This document shows positions 19,005 to 26,754 of a DNA stretch of 59,775 nt, one piece after another; the first letter of the stretch is position 1; each line of letters opens with the position of its first letter. The notes under the pieces are model-generated. The model was given only the letters and a program-made list of their open reading frames with translations, did not search any database and was not told the origin of the DNA. The translations under genes were made by a program, and so were the position numbers. Source of the DNA: Betaproteobacteria bacterium (GTDB taxonomy: Bacteria > Pseudomonadota > Gammaproteobacteria > Burkholderiales > Rhodocyclaceae); assembly GCA_009779265.1 (NCBI GenBank), contig WREP01000012.1, positions 1 to 59,775 on the forward strand. Reading direction: 5' to 3'.

Positions 19005-21071
19005 TCAAAAACGATGCGATAGCGTCAGGCGGAAGGTACGCGGTTCGCTTGGGTGGATATGACGGTCGAAAACTGGCGCCGCTTCGCCGGGCAGTTGGGA
19101 GGCGTAGCCGTATTCGATGTCGTTCAGCCGACGGTCGAACAGGTTATAGACATCCAGGGCCAGCCGGGTGCGCAAGGAGAGTTTGTAGCCGATACGCAGA
19201 TTGGTCAGCGTCGAGCCTTGGGAACGCGCCGAGTTGTCCTCGATCAGCGGCCTGGGCCCGAAGTAACGCAGGCGCAGCGCGCCGAACCACGGGCCGAGGC
19301 GATCCACGGTGATGCCCAGATTGGCCGTCGTCGTCACCGCGCCGGGGATGTGGCCGCCCTCCGGCGCCGCGTCGCGGAAACGGGCATGCGACCAGGCGAA
19401 ATCGGCGTCGATGGCCAGCCAATCGTTGGCCACATAGAGATTGCTCCATTCCACGCCATAGCGGCGCGACGGCCGGGATGCCTCGGTCGTTCCGGCATCG
19501 CCGACGAACAGCAGCTCGGAATCGGCAGCGAGTTGCCACAAGGCGAAGGTGCTTTGCCAGCCGCGCACGATTTCCGAGCGCAGGCCCAGTTCGTAAGCCC
19601 GAGTGCGAACCAGCGGCCGCACCCGCCCGAGCGGCGTTACGCCATCGCCCGGATCGACGCGGATGGTCGTGCCGCGGGCATCGTTGGAATGAAAGCCGTG
19701 ACCGTAATTAAGGTAGAACTCAGTGTCGCGCCACGGCCCGAAAATCAGCGCCAGCTTGGGCGTCAACATGTGCGCGCCGGCCTTGCCGCCGTTGTCGGCC
19801 AGATCGGCAGCGACGGCGAAGCGGTAAGCGTCGGCGCGCACTCCCTGGATGGAGCGGAACCACGGTGTCCAGCGCGTCTCGTTCTGCGCCCACAGCGCCA
19901 GACTGGTTTGTTTGACCTTGTCCTCGCGCACCGTCGCCAGCGCGTGGCGGGCGCTGGTAGCGTAAAGGCCGAGCGGCTGGATGCGGTCGAAACGCCCCTG
20001 GATGCCGAAGGAATTTTCCACCGCGAAGCCGCCCCAGTGATCGAACAGCGATTGCGCCACGGCGAATCCGGCGGCCTGGCGGCGCTCGGCCTGCTTGAAC
20101 TGATCGCCGCTGGCGCAGGTTCCAGTGGCGGCGATGTCGTTCAGGCAGTACTGGAAATTCGACCACAGATCGAGGCCGGAATGCAGCCACCACAGGCTGG
20201 CCCTGCTCTGGCTCTGCGCGCCGCGCCCGGCCCACTCGCCGGCCAGGCTGTAGCGGAAGGACTCGCCGCCGGTGCTCGGGTCGAGCGAGCCGAAACGGTC
20301 GACCTGGCGGCTGTCGACGGCCCGCTGGGCGATTTGGTCGGTCGATGTCCACAGCCCGTGGTAGGCCATGCCGCTCACCGACCAGCCGTCGAGGCGCGTG
20401 CCCTGGCTGTAGCGCAGCACGCCGTTGAATTTGCGATAGTGCTCGGCGACCCGCCACGGCCCGTCGTTGTGAAACAACTCCAGACCGTAGAGCAAGCGAC
20501 CGCCGTCCATTGCGGGCGAGCCGGCGAGCAGGCTGCGGGCGTAGCCGTTCTCGCCGGCCGTCACTTCGGCCAGCGTGCCGTCGATTTGGCGGAAATAGTC
20601 GATATGCGCGCTGCCAGCGGAGGAAAAATCGCCCTCTTCGGCAAAATACGGCCCCTTGCGGTAATGGATGCGCTCGACCAGTTCGGGAATCAGAAAATTA
20701 AGATCGCTATAGCCCTGGCCGTGGGCATGGCTGGGCATATTGACCGGCACGCCGCCGACCCAGGTGGCGAAATCGGTGCCGTGATCGAGATTGAAGCCGC
20801 GCAGGAAATACTGATTGGCCTTGCCGTCGCCGGCATGCTGCGTAACGATCAGGCCCGGCACCATCTCCAGCGCCTCGCCGGGGCGCAGCAGCGGCAGCGC
20901 CGCCAGACGCTGGCTGGCGACCACGCCCTCGCTGCCGGCCGCCGCGATGCCTTCGAGATTTTCCGTCCGGGCGCGAACTTCCACCGGCGACAACTCGGTC
21001 GCTTCGGTCCCCTGCGCCACGCCGGCCAAGGCCAGCAGGTATGAACAAACTAGTTTTCTTCTTAATGACAT
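19005..21071 (-). CDS. TonB-dependent outer-membrane receptor, probably for a nickel complex
   Basis: 688 residues: a short signal-like N-terminus ('LVCSYLLALAGVAQG'), a possible Ton box 'LSPVEVRA', a plug domain ('LRPGEALEMVPGLIVTQHAG', 'YFLRGFNLDHGTDFATWVGG', 'SDLNFLIPELVERIHYRKGP') and a beta-barrel ending in Phe ('TFRLTLSHRF'). The nickel role is inferred from position: it follows the NiCoT permease on the same strand, with a NikR-like operator ahead of that gene and nikR beyond. Directly before its start is a strong terminator hairpin (21075-21098) and no clear ribosome site, so its expression may be attenuated. Confidence 0.88.
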   Translation of the reverse strand: MSLRRKLVCSYLLALAGVAQGTEATELSPVEVRARTENLEGIAAAGSEGVVASQRLAALPLLRPGEALEMVPGLIVTQHAGDGKANQYFLRGFNLDHGTDFATWVGGVPVNMPSHAHGQGYSDLNFLIPELVERIHYRKGPYFAEEGDFSSAGSAHIDYFRQIDGTLAEVTAGENGYARSLLAGSPAMDGGRLLYGLELFHNDGPWRVAEHYRKFNGVLRYSQGTRLDGWSVSGMAYHGLWTSTDQIAQRAVDSRQVDRFGSLDPSTGGESFRYSLAGEWAGRGAQSQSRASLWWLHSGLDLWSNFQYCLNDIAATGTCASGDQFKQAERRQAAGFAVAQSLFDHWGGFAVENSFGIQGRFDRIQPLGLYATSARHALATVREDKVKQTSLALWAQNETRWTPWFRSIQGVRADAYRFAVAADLADNGGKAGAHMLTPKLALIFGPWRDTEFYLNYGHGFHSNDARGTTIRVDPGDGVTPLGRVRPLVRTRAYELGLRSEIVRGWQSTFALWQLAADSELLFVGDAGTTEASRPSRRYGVEWSNLYVANDWLAIDADFAWSHARFRDAAPEGGHIPGAVTTTANLGITVDRLGPWFGALRLRYFGPRPLIEDNSARSQGSTLTNLRIGYKLSLRTRLALDVYNLFDRRLNDIEYGYASQLPGEAAPVFDRHIHPSEPRTFRLTLSHRF

Positions 21072-21074
21072 GTC

Positions 21075-21098
21075 AAAAAAAGGCCGGTCTGCCCGGCC
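21075..21098 (-). terminator. Rho-independent terminator placed directly before the TonB receptor start
   Basis: On the minus strand GGCCGG-5 nt-CCGGCC is followed by seven T residues, ending 3 nt before the receptor ATG (21071). It closes the NiCoT transcript, or acts as an attenuator controlling read-through into the receptor gene. Confidence 0.75.
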
Positions 21099-21113
21099 AT
21101 CCCCCCAATGATT

Positions 21114-21923
21114 TCAGGCCACGGCGGGCCGGCGTGTCAGGCGCACGGCGGCGACGAAACTCAGCGCGATGATGGCGATCAGGGCGCCGCCAAAAACCAG
21201 TTCCTTGCCCTCGCTCCAGGCGTCGATGGCCGGCGACAAGAGCTTGGCGGCGCCGAAGGCGGCAACCAATAGGCTGATGCCGGAAACCACCAGCCCCATG
21301 ACGCGCGAGGCGATCAGCGCCACCTGATCGGCGCGGGCGATCAGGCGGGCGATCCACAGGCCGTTGATGCCGTCGGTCAGCAGCATGCCGGCGGTAAACA
21401 GCATCGCCAGCAGCAGCGCATGCTGCCAGCCGCCGAACTGGGTCGCCGTCAGCGCGAAAAAAGCAGCTTGCGACAAGGTGTCGAAAGACAGGGCAAAAAG
21501 CGCGCCGACCAGAGCCACCAGTCCCGGATGCGAAACCCGGCGCAGGCTGCCGAGCAGCCGCCCCTTGAGGCCGACCGGCTGCACGACTTGTTCCGGCCCG
21601 GCGCGCAGCACGGCGGCCAGATTGAGGCTGCCGAGGGCGACCAGGAAGGCAATCGAGATCACCGCGCCGAGCAGGCCGAACCATTCCGGTACCTCCCAGT
21701 GGCCAGCCAGCGCCGAGACGCCGAGAGCGATGACCAGCACCACGGCGCCGTGACCGAGCGAGAACAGGGTGCCGCAAAAACGCGCCAAAGCGGGCCGGGA
21801 ACGGGCGTTGTAACGGGTCAGGCCGTCGATGGTAGCCAGATGATCAGCGTCGAAGCCATGCTTCATGCCAAGGACGAAAGTCAGGAGCAACAGCGACAGC
21901 CAGTCGGTGGGCAGGGATTCCAT
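21114..21923 (-). CDS. Nickel/cobalt permease of the NiCoT family
   Basis: 269 residues with about seven to eight helices. The family signature HGFDADH (HX4DH) is near residue 22 ('GMKHGFDADHLATIDGLTR'). Further NiCoT features are 'TLFSLGHGAVVLVIAL' and 'LSFDTLSQAAFFALTA'. These permeases import Ni2+ (or Co2+) through the inner membrane with high affinity; nickel is the likely substrate because nikR and hydrogenase maturation genes follow. A NikR-like operator sits only 9 nt upstream of the start codon, so nickel-dependent repression is expected. Confidence 0.92.
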   Translation of the reverse strand: MESLPTDWLSLLLLTFVLGMKHGFDADHLATIDGLTRYNARSRPALARFCGTLFSLGHGAVVLVIALGVSALAGHWEVPEWFGLLGAVISIAFLVALGSLNLAAVLRAGPEQVVQPVGLKGRLLGSLRRVSHPGLVALVGALFALSFDTLSQAAFFALTATQFGGWQHALLLAMLFTAGMLLTDGINGLWIARLIARADQVALIASRVMGLVVSGISLLVAAFGAAKLLSPAIDAWSEGKELVFGGALIAIIALSFVAAVRLTRRPAVA

Positions 21924-21931
21924 GACGCGCC

Positions 21932-21962
21932 TTGTATGAACGAATTACTAATCTTCATACAA
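21932..21962. promoter_or_regulatory. NikR-like operator upstream of the nickel permease
   Basis: TTGTATGAA-N13-TTCATACAA is a perfect 9-bp inverted repeat. Its core reads GTATGA-N15-TCATAC, which is the E. coli NikR site GTATGA-N16-TCATAC with one spacer base fewer. It lies just upstream of the permease ribosome site, and nikR is the next gene, so autoregulated nickel repression is a natural reading. Confidence 0.8.
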
Positions 21963-22082
21963 ACACGGCGCCAGCGCAACAAGTCACTGTTCATATGCCC
22001 CCGCCGCCTGCATTGACCATGGCAGGCGATTTTGCCCGCAAGTCTGCACACTACCCGGTTTTTGATTCAAGACTGCACGAAA

Positions 22083-22161
22083 CTGGATTGCTTCGCGGCG
22101 CTCGCAATGACGCCTGTTTCCGCGCCGTCATTGCGAGGAGTGAAGCGACGAAGCAATCCAG
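22083..22161. repeat. Long imperfect palindrome between nikR and the nickel permease
   Basis: Arms CTGGATTGCTTCG.../...CGAAGCAATCCAG converge on CGCAATGACG/CGTCATTGCG around a central 13 nt. This resembles a dispersed intergenic repeat found in many bacterial genomes. The right arm has 9 extra bases. It would form a long hairpin in the nikR transcript. Confidence 0.75.
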
Positions 22162-22189
22162 AATTGACGCCATTTGAATGAAAACCGCT

Positions 22190-22654
22190 TCACCGGGCGG
22201 GACGGTAGTGGACATGGGCCTGGCCCTGCGCATCGTGGGTATGCGGCTGCTCGGCTTCGAGGGCGATGACGTTGAGATGGCCGTGGCGCACGCCGCGCTC
22301 GGCCATCAGCGCCTCGGCGAAGCGCCGGACGGCGGCGGTGCTGCCCTTGAGAATTACCGTTTCCAGGCAATTGTCGTGATCGAGATGGGTGTGCATGGCG
22401 GCCACCGTCAGATCGTGGTGGTCGTGCTGCAAGCCGGTCAGGCGCTCGGCCAGCTCGCGCTCGTGGTGGTTGTAGATGTAGGAAAGATTGGCCACGCAGT
22501 GACCGGCCGGCGGATCGCGCTGGCGGTCGCCCTCGAGCGCGCCGCGAATCAGGTCGCGCACGGCCTCCGAACGATTGACATAGCCGCGGGCGGCGATCAG
22601 CGCGTCAAACTGGCGAGCCAGCGGTGCGTCGAGCGAAATGGTGAAGCGTTCCAT
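22190..22654 (-). CDS. nikR: Nickel-responsive transcriptional regulator NikR
   Basis: 154 residues. An N-terminal ribbon-helix-helix domain ('MERFTISLDAPLARQFDALI', 'YVNRSEAVRDLIRGAL') is followed by the ACT-like nickel domain with ligands equivalent to H76, H87, H89 and C95 of E. coli: 'HHDLTVAAMHTHLDHDNCLET'. NikR tetramers bind DNA when loaded with Ni2+ and repress nickel uptake. The C-terminus carries an extra His-rich tail ('EQPHTHDAQGQAHVHYR'), possibly additional metal binding. It lies between hyp genes and the nickel permease. Confidence 0.96.
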   Translation of the reverse strand: MERFTISLDAPLARQFDALIAARGYVNRSEAVRDLIRGALEGDRQRDPPAGHCVANLSYIYNHHERELAERLTGLQHDHHDLTVAAMHTHLDHDNCLETVILKGSTAAVRRFAEALMAERGVRHGHLNVIALEAEQPHTHDAQGQAHVHYRPAR

Positions 22655-22727
22655 CGGTCAGGCTCCGGGAAAGACGCCGCCACAATGCCGCCAATCCGGA
22701 ATGGGCGCAACCAGTGCCCTCCGACCT

Positions 22728-22796
22728 GATTCCATTCCCATCTCAACCGATTGTCAGCTTTGCTTGCGCGCACTCGATTGATCTGGAAGCGGAATC
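22728..22796. repeat. Imperfect palindromic element, copy 1
   Basis: GATTCC...GGAATC arms (about 17 of 23 positions complementary) around a loop containing GCTTTGCTTGC. It ends at the stop codon of the gene starting at 23097 and is related to the element at 28132-28234. It may act as a terminator hairpin. Confidence 0.55.
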
Positions 22797-23097
22797 AGGC
22801 GACCAGCGCGATGCCGCGACTGGGAGCGAACCTCGGCTCGACGCTGCGGAGCGGCTGTGGGCGGACGGGACGCTGCTTTTCCAGGCGGCACAGTTCGGCC
22901 TGCAAGGCCACCTGCTGTCCGGCGGTCAACATCCGGTGACCGGAGCGCCATTCGCAACGGGTATCCACGGCCAGTACGCCGGCCTGCTGCAAACTCTCGG
23001 CCAGCCCGCATAGCTCGCCATGAACCAGACGCCGACCATCACTGAGCTCGGCGAAAAATTCACCTTTTCTCAATAAGACGACTGCCTGAACTGCCAT
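22795..23097 (-). CDS. Small conserved-looking protein of unknown function in the hyp/nikR locus
   Basis: 100 residues, not recognised. It begins 'MAVQAVVLLRKGEFFAELSDGRR' and has two or three Cys ('GELCGLAES', 'DTRCEWRS', 'AELCRLEKQ') but no clear metal motif, no signal peptide and no membrane segment. An ideal AGGAGG lies 8 nt before the ATG at 23097, which supports a real gene and this start. Position between hypX and nikR suggests a role linked to nickel or hydrogenase, but nothing in the sequence proves it. Confidence 0.65.
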   Translation of the reverse strand: MAVQAVVLLRKGEFFAELSDGRRLVHGELCGLAESLQQAGVLAVDTRCEWRSGHRMLTAGQQVALQAELCRLEKQRPVRPQPLRSVEPRFAPSRGIALVA

Positions 23098-23280
23098 GAC
23101 TAAACCTCCTGCGATGGAGCATAGCGCCGGTGTGACGGGGCAGGCCGTGGCATATTCCACGTTTTCATTAATATTCCGCAAAGCCTCTTGTGGCAAGGGT
23201 TTCAAGGGGTTGAGGCGGGCCGGCGGGCGTGCTTCGGCGGTCTTGCCAAATGCAGGATGGCGCAGCTGGCGGCCCACATC

Positions 23281-24969
23281 TCAGCGCGGCGGCTTCCAGT
23301 CGAGATCGCGGTGGCGGGCGAGGTGGCGCGGCGTCCACGAATGCGGCGAGCGGCGGACGAAATGATGGCGCGCGACATGATAGGAGGGATCGAAGCCGTA
23401 GAAGTTGCGCCGCATCTCGGCCAGCTCCTCGGCCCGCCAGGCGGCCAGCGGTTTTTCCACCTCGTCGGCGGCGCGGCGGGCGTTCTTGACCGCCAGTTGT
23501 TCGGCGAAATCGGGCGCGGCGGCCAGTTCAGCGGCGCGGCGGGCGACTTCGCCGGCAAAGCCAGGCGTCGCCAGACAGGCGTCGTAAAAGCCGAGCGCCA
23601 CCGCTTCGGCGGCGGTCATCGGCAGGCGTCGGCGCATGATGGCGCGCGCGCCCTCGGCGCCGACGCGCGGTGGCAACAGGTAAGTCCAGAATTCCGAGCC
23701 GTGGAGATTGCCCACGTTGCGGTAGTGCGGATTGAGCATGACGCCGTCGCGCACCCACACCCGGTCGGCGGCGCGCGCCAGGAAGCAGCCGCCGGCGCCG
23801 GCATTGCCGCCGACCGCCGCCACCGTCAACTGGCTGGCGCAGCGGAGAATGGCCTCGGCCAGATCGTCGATGGCGTTGATGTTGGCCCACGACTCGTCGG
23901 CCGGACTTTCCGCCGCCTCGATGCTGTTGAGGTGGATGCCGTTGGACCAGAAATCGGGGCCGCCGCTCAGCACGATCACCCGCGTCGGCCGGCCGCTGGC
24001 CCAGCGGAAGGCTTCGCTCAGGCGCCGGCACTGGCCGGTGCTCATCGCCCCGTTGTAGAAGGCGAAGGAGAGGAAGCCGACGCCATCGGCTTCCTCGTAG
24101 GCGATGTCCTGCCAGGTCGCGGCGGGCGAGCGCCACCAGCCGGACAGCGGCAGTTCCGGCAGGGCCGCCGCCTCGGCAAAGGCCAGCGTCGCCGGCAGCT
24201 TGAGGCCGCCATTGATGCCTTCCTCGCGGCGGACGTGGCCGAGCCAGATGGCACCGTCGGCGGTGGCGCGCAGGATGGCCGTCTCGCGCCGGCCGAGCAG
24301 GCTTCCCGGCGGCCCTTTTAGCGCCGCTTCCGGCCAGGCGTCGAACAGGCGGCAGGGCTGGCCGAATAATTCGTCGGCGACGCCCGGCATGCCGTCAGCG
24401 GCATCGAGCCGGGCCAAGGCGTCGGCGGTGGTCATGGCTTGCCAGTCGATGGCCCGGTCGGTTTGGCGCATTGCCGCGTGCGCTTGGCCCGGCACGCGGC
24501 GCGGCGTGAAAACGCCGCCTTGGAAGCGGTCGACGGCGGTGAGCACGGCGCGTAGCGCCGCTTCGGTGACTTCGTTGCGATAGACCGAGGATTTGCGCGC
24601 CGCCGGCAGCGCGAAGCGCTCCTCCGCCCAGACCGGGCCGGCATCCATTTCCGCCTCGGCCTGCAAGACGGTGACGCCCCATTCCGGGCGCCGCTCGCTG
24701 ATCGCCCAATCCAGCGCCGCCGGGCCGCGATCGCCGACGATGCCGGGATGGACGATCAGGCAGCAATGGCGCGACCAGATCGACGCGGGAATGGCCCGCC
24801 GCAGATAGGGCGCGATGATCAGATCGGGGCGAAACAGCGCCACCGCTTCTTCGGTAACGGCATCGGCGATGTCGAACTCGACGCTGAGCAAATGCCCGCG
24901 TTCGGCCAGCGCGCAGTAGAGGCGCTGGCTCAGGCTGTTGAAACTGTGCGTCAGTAACAGGATGCGCAT
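23281..24969 (-). CDS. hypX: HypX (HoxX), CO-ligand-forming hydrogenase maturation protein
   Basis: About 562 residues in two domains. The N-terminal half is formyltransferase-like ('MRILLLTHSFNSLSQRLY', 'PDLIIAPYLRRAIPASIW', 'LIVHPGIVGDRGPAALDWAI'). The C-terminal half is an enoyl-CoA hydratase/isomerase fold ('RVIVLSGGPDFWSNGIHLN', 'VAAVGGNAGAGGCFLARAADRVW', 'LHGSEFWTYLLP'). HypX makes the active-site CO of NiFe hydrogenases from formyl-tetrahydrofolate through formyl-CoA, so it marks a hydrogenase that matures in oxygen. The ATG overlaps the hypE stop by 1 nt (TAATG). Confidence 0.93.
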   Translation of the reverse strand: MRILLLTHSFNSLSQRLYCALAERGHLLSVEFDIADAVTEEAVALFRPDLIIAPYLRRAIPASIWSRHCCLIVHPGIVGDRGPAALDWAISERRPEWGVTVLQAEAEMDAGPVWAEERFALPAARKSSVYRNEVTEAALRAVLTAVDRFQGGVFTPRRVPGQAHAAMRQTDRAIDWQAMTTADALARLDAADGMPGVADELFGQPCRLFDAWPEAALKGPPGSLLGRRETAILRATADGAIWLGHVRREEGINGGLKLPATLAFAEAAALPELPLSGWWRSPAATWQDIAYEEADGVGFLSFAFYNGAMSTGQCRRLSEAFRWASGRPTRVIVLSGGPDFWSNGIHLNSIEAAESPADESWANINAIDDLAEAILRCASQLTVAAVGGNAGAGGCFLARAADRVWVRDGVMLNPHYRNVGNLHGSEFWTYLLPPRVGAEGARAIMRRRLPMTAAEAVALGFYDACLATPGFAGEVARRAAELAAAPDFAEQLAVKNARRAADEVEKPLAAWRAEELAEMRRNFYGFDPSYHVARHHFVRRSPHSWTPRHLARHRDLDWKPPR

Positions 24970-26021
24970 TAGCAAATCCGCGGCAATTGCTCGCCGGAGA
25001 GCCAGTCCACGATGCGCCGGCCGCCGAGGGCGGTGGTCATTTGCACGAAATGATGCGGGTCGTCATGCACCGAACCGATGATTGCCGCCTGCCGGCCAAG
25101 GGGGTGGGCGCGCAGCGCCGCCAATAGCTTGTTTGCGTCCTTTTCCGCGCAGATCGCCACCAGTTTGCCTTCGTTGGCGACATAAAGCGGGTCTAATCCA
25201 AGAAATTCACAGGCCGCGTTGACCGCCGGATTCACCGGCAGCGCCTTTTCCTGCAACATCATGCCGACCCCCGACTGGCGGGCGATTTCGTTCAACGTCG
25301 TGGCCAGCCCGCCGCGCGTCGGATCGCGCAGCACATGGAGATCGGCGCCGCTGTCTTGCAGCGCGGCGACCAGTTCGTGCAGCGCCGCCGTGTCGGAAAC
25401 GATGGGCGAGGCGAAACCAAGGCTCTCGCGTTCGGCCATGATGGCCATGCCGTGATCGCCGAGCGTGCCGGAAACCAGAATGGCATCGCCCGGCCGCGCC
25501 TGCCGCCCGGACAATTCCCGGCCCGGCGGAACGACGCCGACGCCGGTGGTGGTGATGAACACTCCATCGCCCTTGCCGCGCTCGACCACTTTGGTATCGC
25601 CGGTCACCACCGGCACCCCGGCAGCCTTGGCCGCCGCCGCCATACTCTGCACGATACGTGACAGATCGGCGAACTTGAAGCCTTCTTCGAGGATGAAGCT
25701 GGCCGCGAGGTACAACGGCCGCGCCCCCATCACCGCCACGTCGTTGATGGTGCCATGCACCGCCAGGCAGCCGATGTCGCCGCCGGGAAAGAACAGGGGC
25801 GAGACGACATGGGCGTCGGTCGCCAGCACCAGCCGCCCGCCCCCCGGCGCCGGCAACAAAGCGCCGTCGTCGCCCTGGGCCAGATAGTCGTTGCCGAGAT
25901 GGCGGGCGAAAATCTCGTCAATCAACTGCGCCATCGCCCGCCCACCGGAGCCATGCGCCATGTCGACCCGGCCTTCCTTGAGGTCGAGGGGACGGACGTA
26001 ATTTTTGCGGGATTCACTCAT
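24969..26021 (-). CDS. hypE: HypE, carbamoyl-dehydratase of NiFe-hydrogenase cyanide ligand synthesis
   Basis: 350 residues from ATG 26021. It has the PurM-like fold marks 'MAHGSGGRAMAQLIDEIF', 'GDDGALLP', 'VHGTINDVAVMGARP', 'GVPVVTGDTKVVE' and 'LRDPTRGGLATTLNEIA', and the invariant C-terminal 'PRIC' whose Cys is carbamoylated by HypF and dehydrated to thiocyanate. In a typical operon it follows hypD directly; here a 719-bp integron-type cassette separates them. Its original ribosome-site context (overlap with hypD) has been replaced by the cassette's attC, so translation may now be weaker. Confidence 0.96.
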   Translation of the reverse strand: MSESRKNYVRPLDLKEGRVDMAHGSGGRAMAQLIDEIFARHLGNDYLAQGDDGALLPAPGGGRLVLATDAHVVSPLFFPGGDIGCLAVHGTINDVAVMGARPLYLAASFILEEGFKFADLSRIVQSMAAAAKAAGVPVVTGDTKVVERGKGDGVFITTTGVGVVPPGRELSGRQARPGDAILVSGTLGDHGMAIMAERESLGFASPIVSDTAALHELVAALQDSGADLHVLRDPTRGGLATTLNEIARQSGVGMMLQEKALPVNPAVNAACEFLGLDPLYVANEGKLVAICAEKDANKLLAALRAHPLGRQAAIIGSVHDDPHHFVQMTTALGGRRIVDWLSGEQLPRIC

Positions 26022-26029
26022 GACTGGAT

Positions 26030-26090
26030 GCCTGACGACCAAGATAACCGGCGCGGCGTAGCCGTGCCCGGGTTGATTGCAGGGTTAGAT
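26030..26090 (-). other. Solitary integron attC site inside the hyp operon
   Basis: Read on the minus strand, this 61-bp element starts ATCTAAC (R''), continues CCTGCAATCAACCCGGG, and ends with CGCCGGTTATCTTGGTC and GTCAGGC (R'). It matches the six 61-bp attC sites at 56.6-59.1 kb in length, order and most bases. The R' core is GTCAGGC instead of GTTAGGC. Confidence 0.88.
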
Positions 26091-26754
26091 GTTGGACAAG
26101 AACCATGACCTTTGCCTGCCTTGAAAAATCAGGTATGCCCCAACGCCAGATATACGCCATGCACAACGTCAACTCTACTGATCTCGTCCGCGCTGTCCAA
26201 GAAGACAAGTTTCTCTTTGCAGATTTTACTTGTGCGAACAAGATGTGCATTCGCTTGCCGTATCTCTGGCAGATCAAGGAAGGCTATGAACTTCAGGAAA
26301 TTTTCTGGAACTATGCTTGCCTTTGTCTTCCCGTTTAATAGTGCGGTGATGTCTTTTTCGATGCCTATTCTTTGTGCAGAGCCGTAAACGCCCCCGTTAT
26401 TGATTGGCACATTACACTTGACCTCACCAACAAATGAGACCGGATAATCAAGCTTGATGTCATATCCGTTTGAGCTGGGCTTTGCATTAAGGACGCTGTC
26501 TCGTAGCTCAGCGGTATATTGATCATCAAGCAATAATTTCCCTGCGATCCAGTCTGCGAAAGCCAGTGTCACGCGCAGAGTAAGAATATTATTGATGTCT
26601 GAAAGAGTAGATTTTAGTTTTAGAAGTGACGCCGCGTTGAGTTGACCGTAGTAGTCGTGCTTAGGCATAGAAAGGCAATCGACGAAGAATCTATTTAGAC
26701 GATGGCGAAGTGCCTGTTCTCGCTCGTAAACGGGATTAATCATGAGTGGCCTGA
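26036..26754 (-). mobile_element. Integron gene cassette inserted between hypD and hypE
   Basis: A 719-bp unit holds one gene plus a terminal attC, in the same orientation as the hyp genes. It is flanked by direct repeats GTCAGGC (minus strand 26755-26749 and 26036-26030). Deleting it restores hypD reading ...S-Q-A-S-S-H-E-stop with its TGA overlapping the hypE start (ATGAGTGA), a usual operon junction. The cassette replaces the last hypD codons by T-H-D-stop. It is much more AT-rich than the flanking genes. Confidence 0.85.
26129..26743 (-). CDS. Cassette-borne protein, possible PD-(D/E)XK-type nuclease
   Basis: 204 residues from ATG 26743, which overlaps the hypD stop by 8 nt, so it is probably translated by coupling. 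No family was recognised with certainty. Residues 112-130 read 'SNGYDIKLDYPVSFVGEVK': an Asp followed about 13 residues later by E-V-K on a predicted strand, then 'YGSAQRIGIEKDITALL', which is the arrangement of restriction-endonuclease-like PD-(D/E)XK cores. A helical N-terminus ('REQALRHRLNRFFVDCL') precedes it. Low GC and the attC downstream show foreign origin. A defence or DNA-processing role is inference. Confidence 0.75.
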   Translation of the reverse strand: MINPVYEREQALRHRLNRFFVDCLSMPKHDYYGQLNAASLLKLKSTLSDINNILTLRVTLAFADWIAGKLLLDDQYTAELRDSVLNAKPSSNGYDIKLDYPVSFVGEVKCNVPINNGGVYGSAQRIGIEKDITALLNGKTKASIVPENFLKFIAFLDLPEIRQANAHLVRTSKICKEKLVFLDSADEISRVDVVHGVYLALGHT

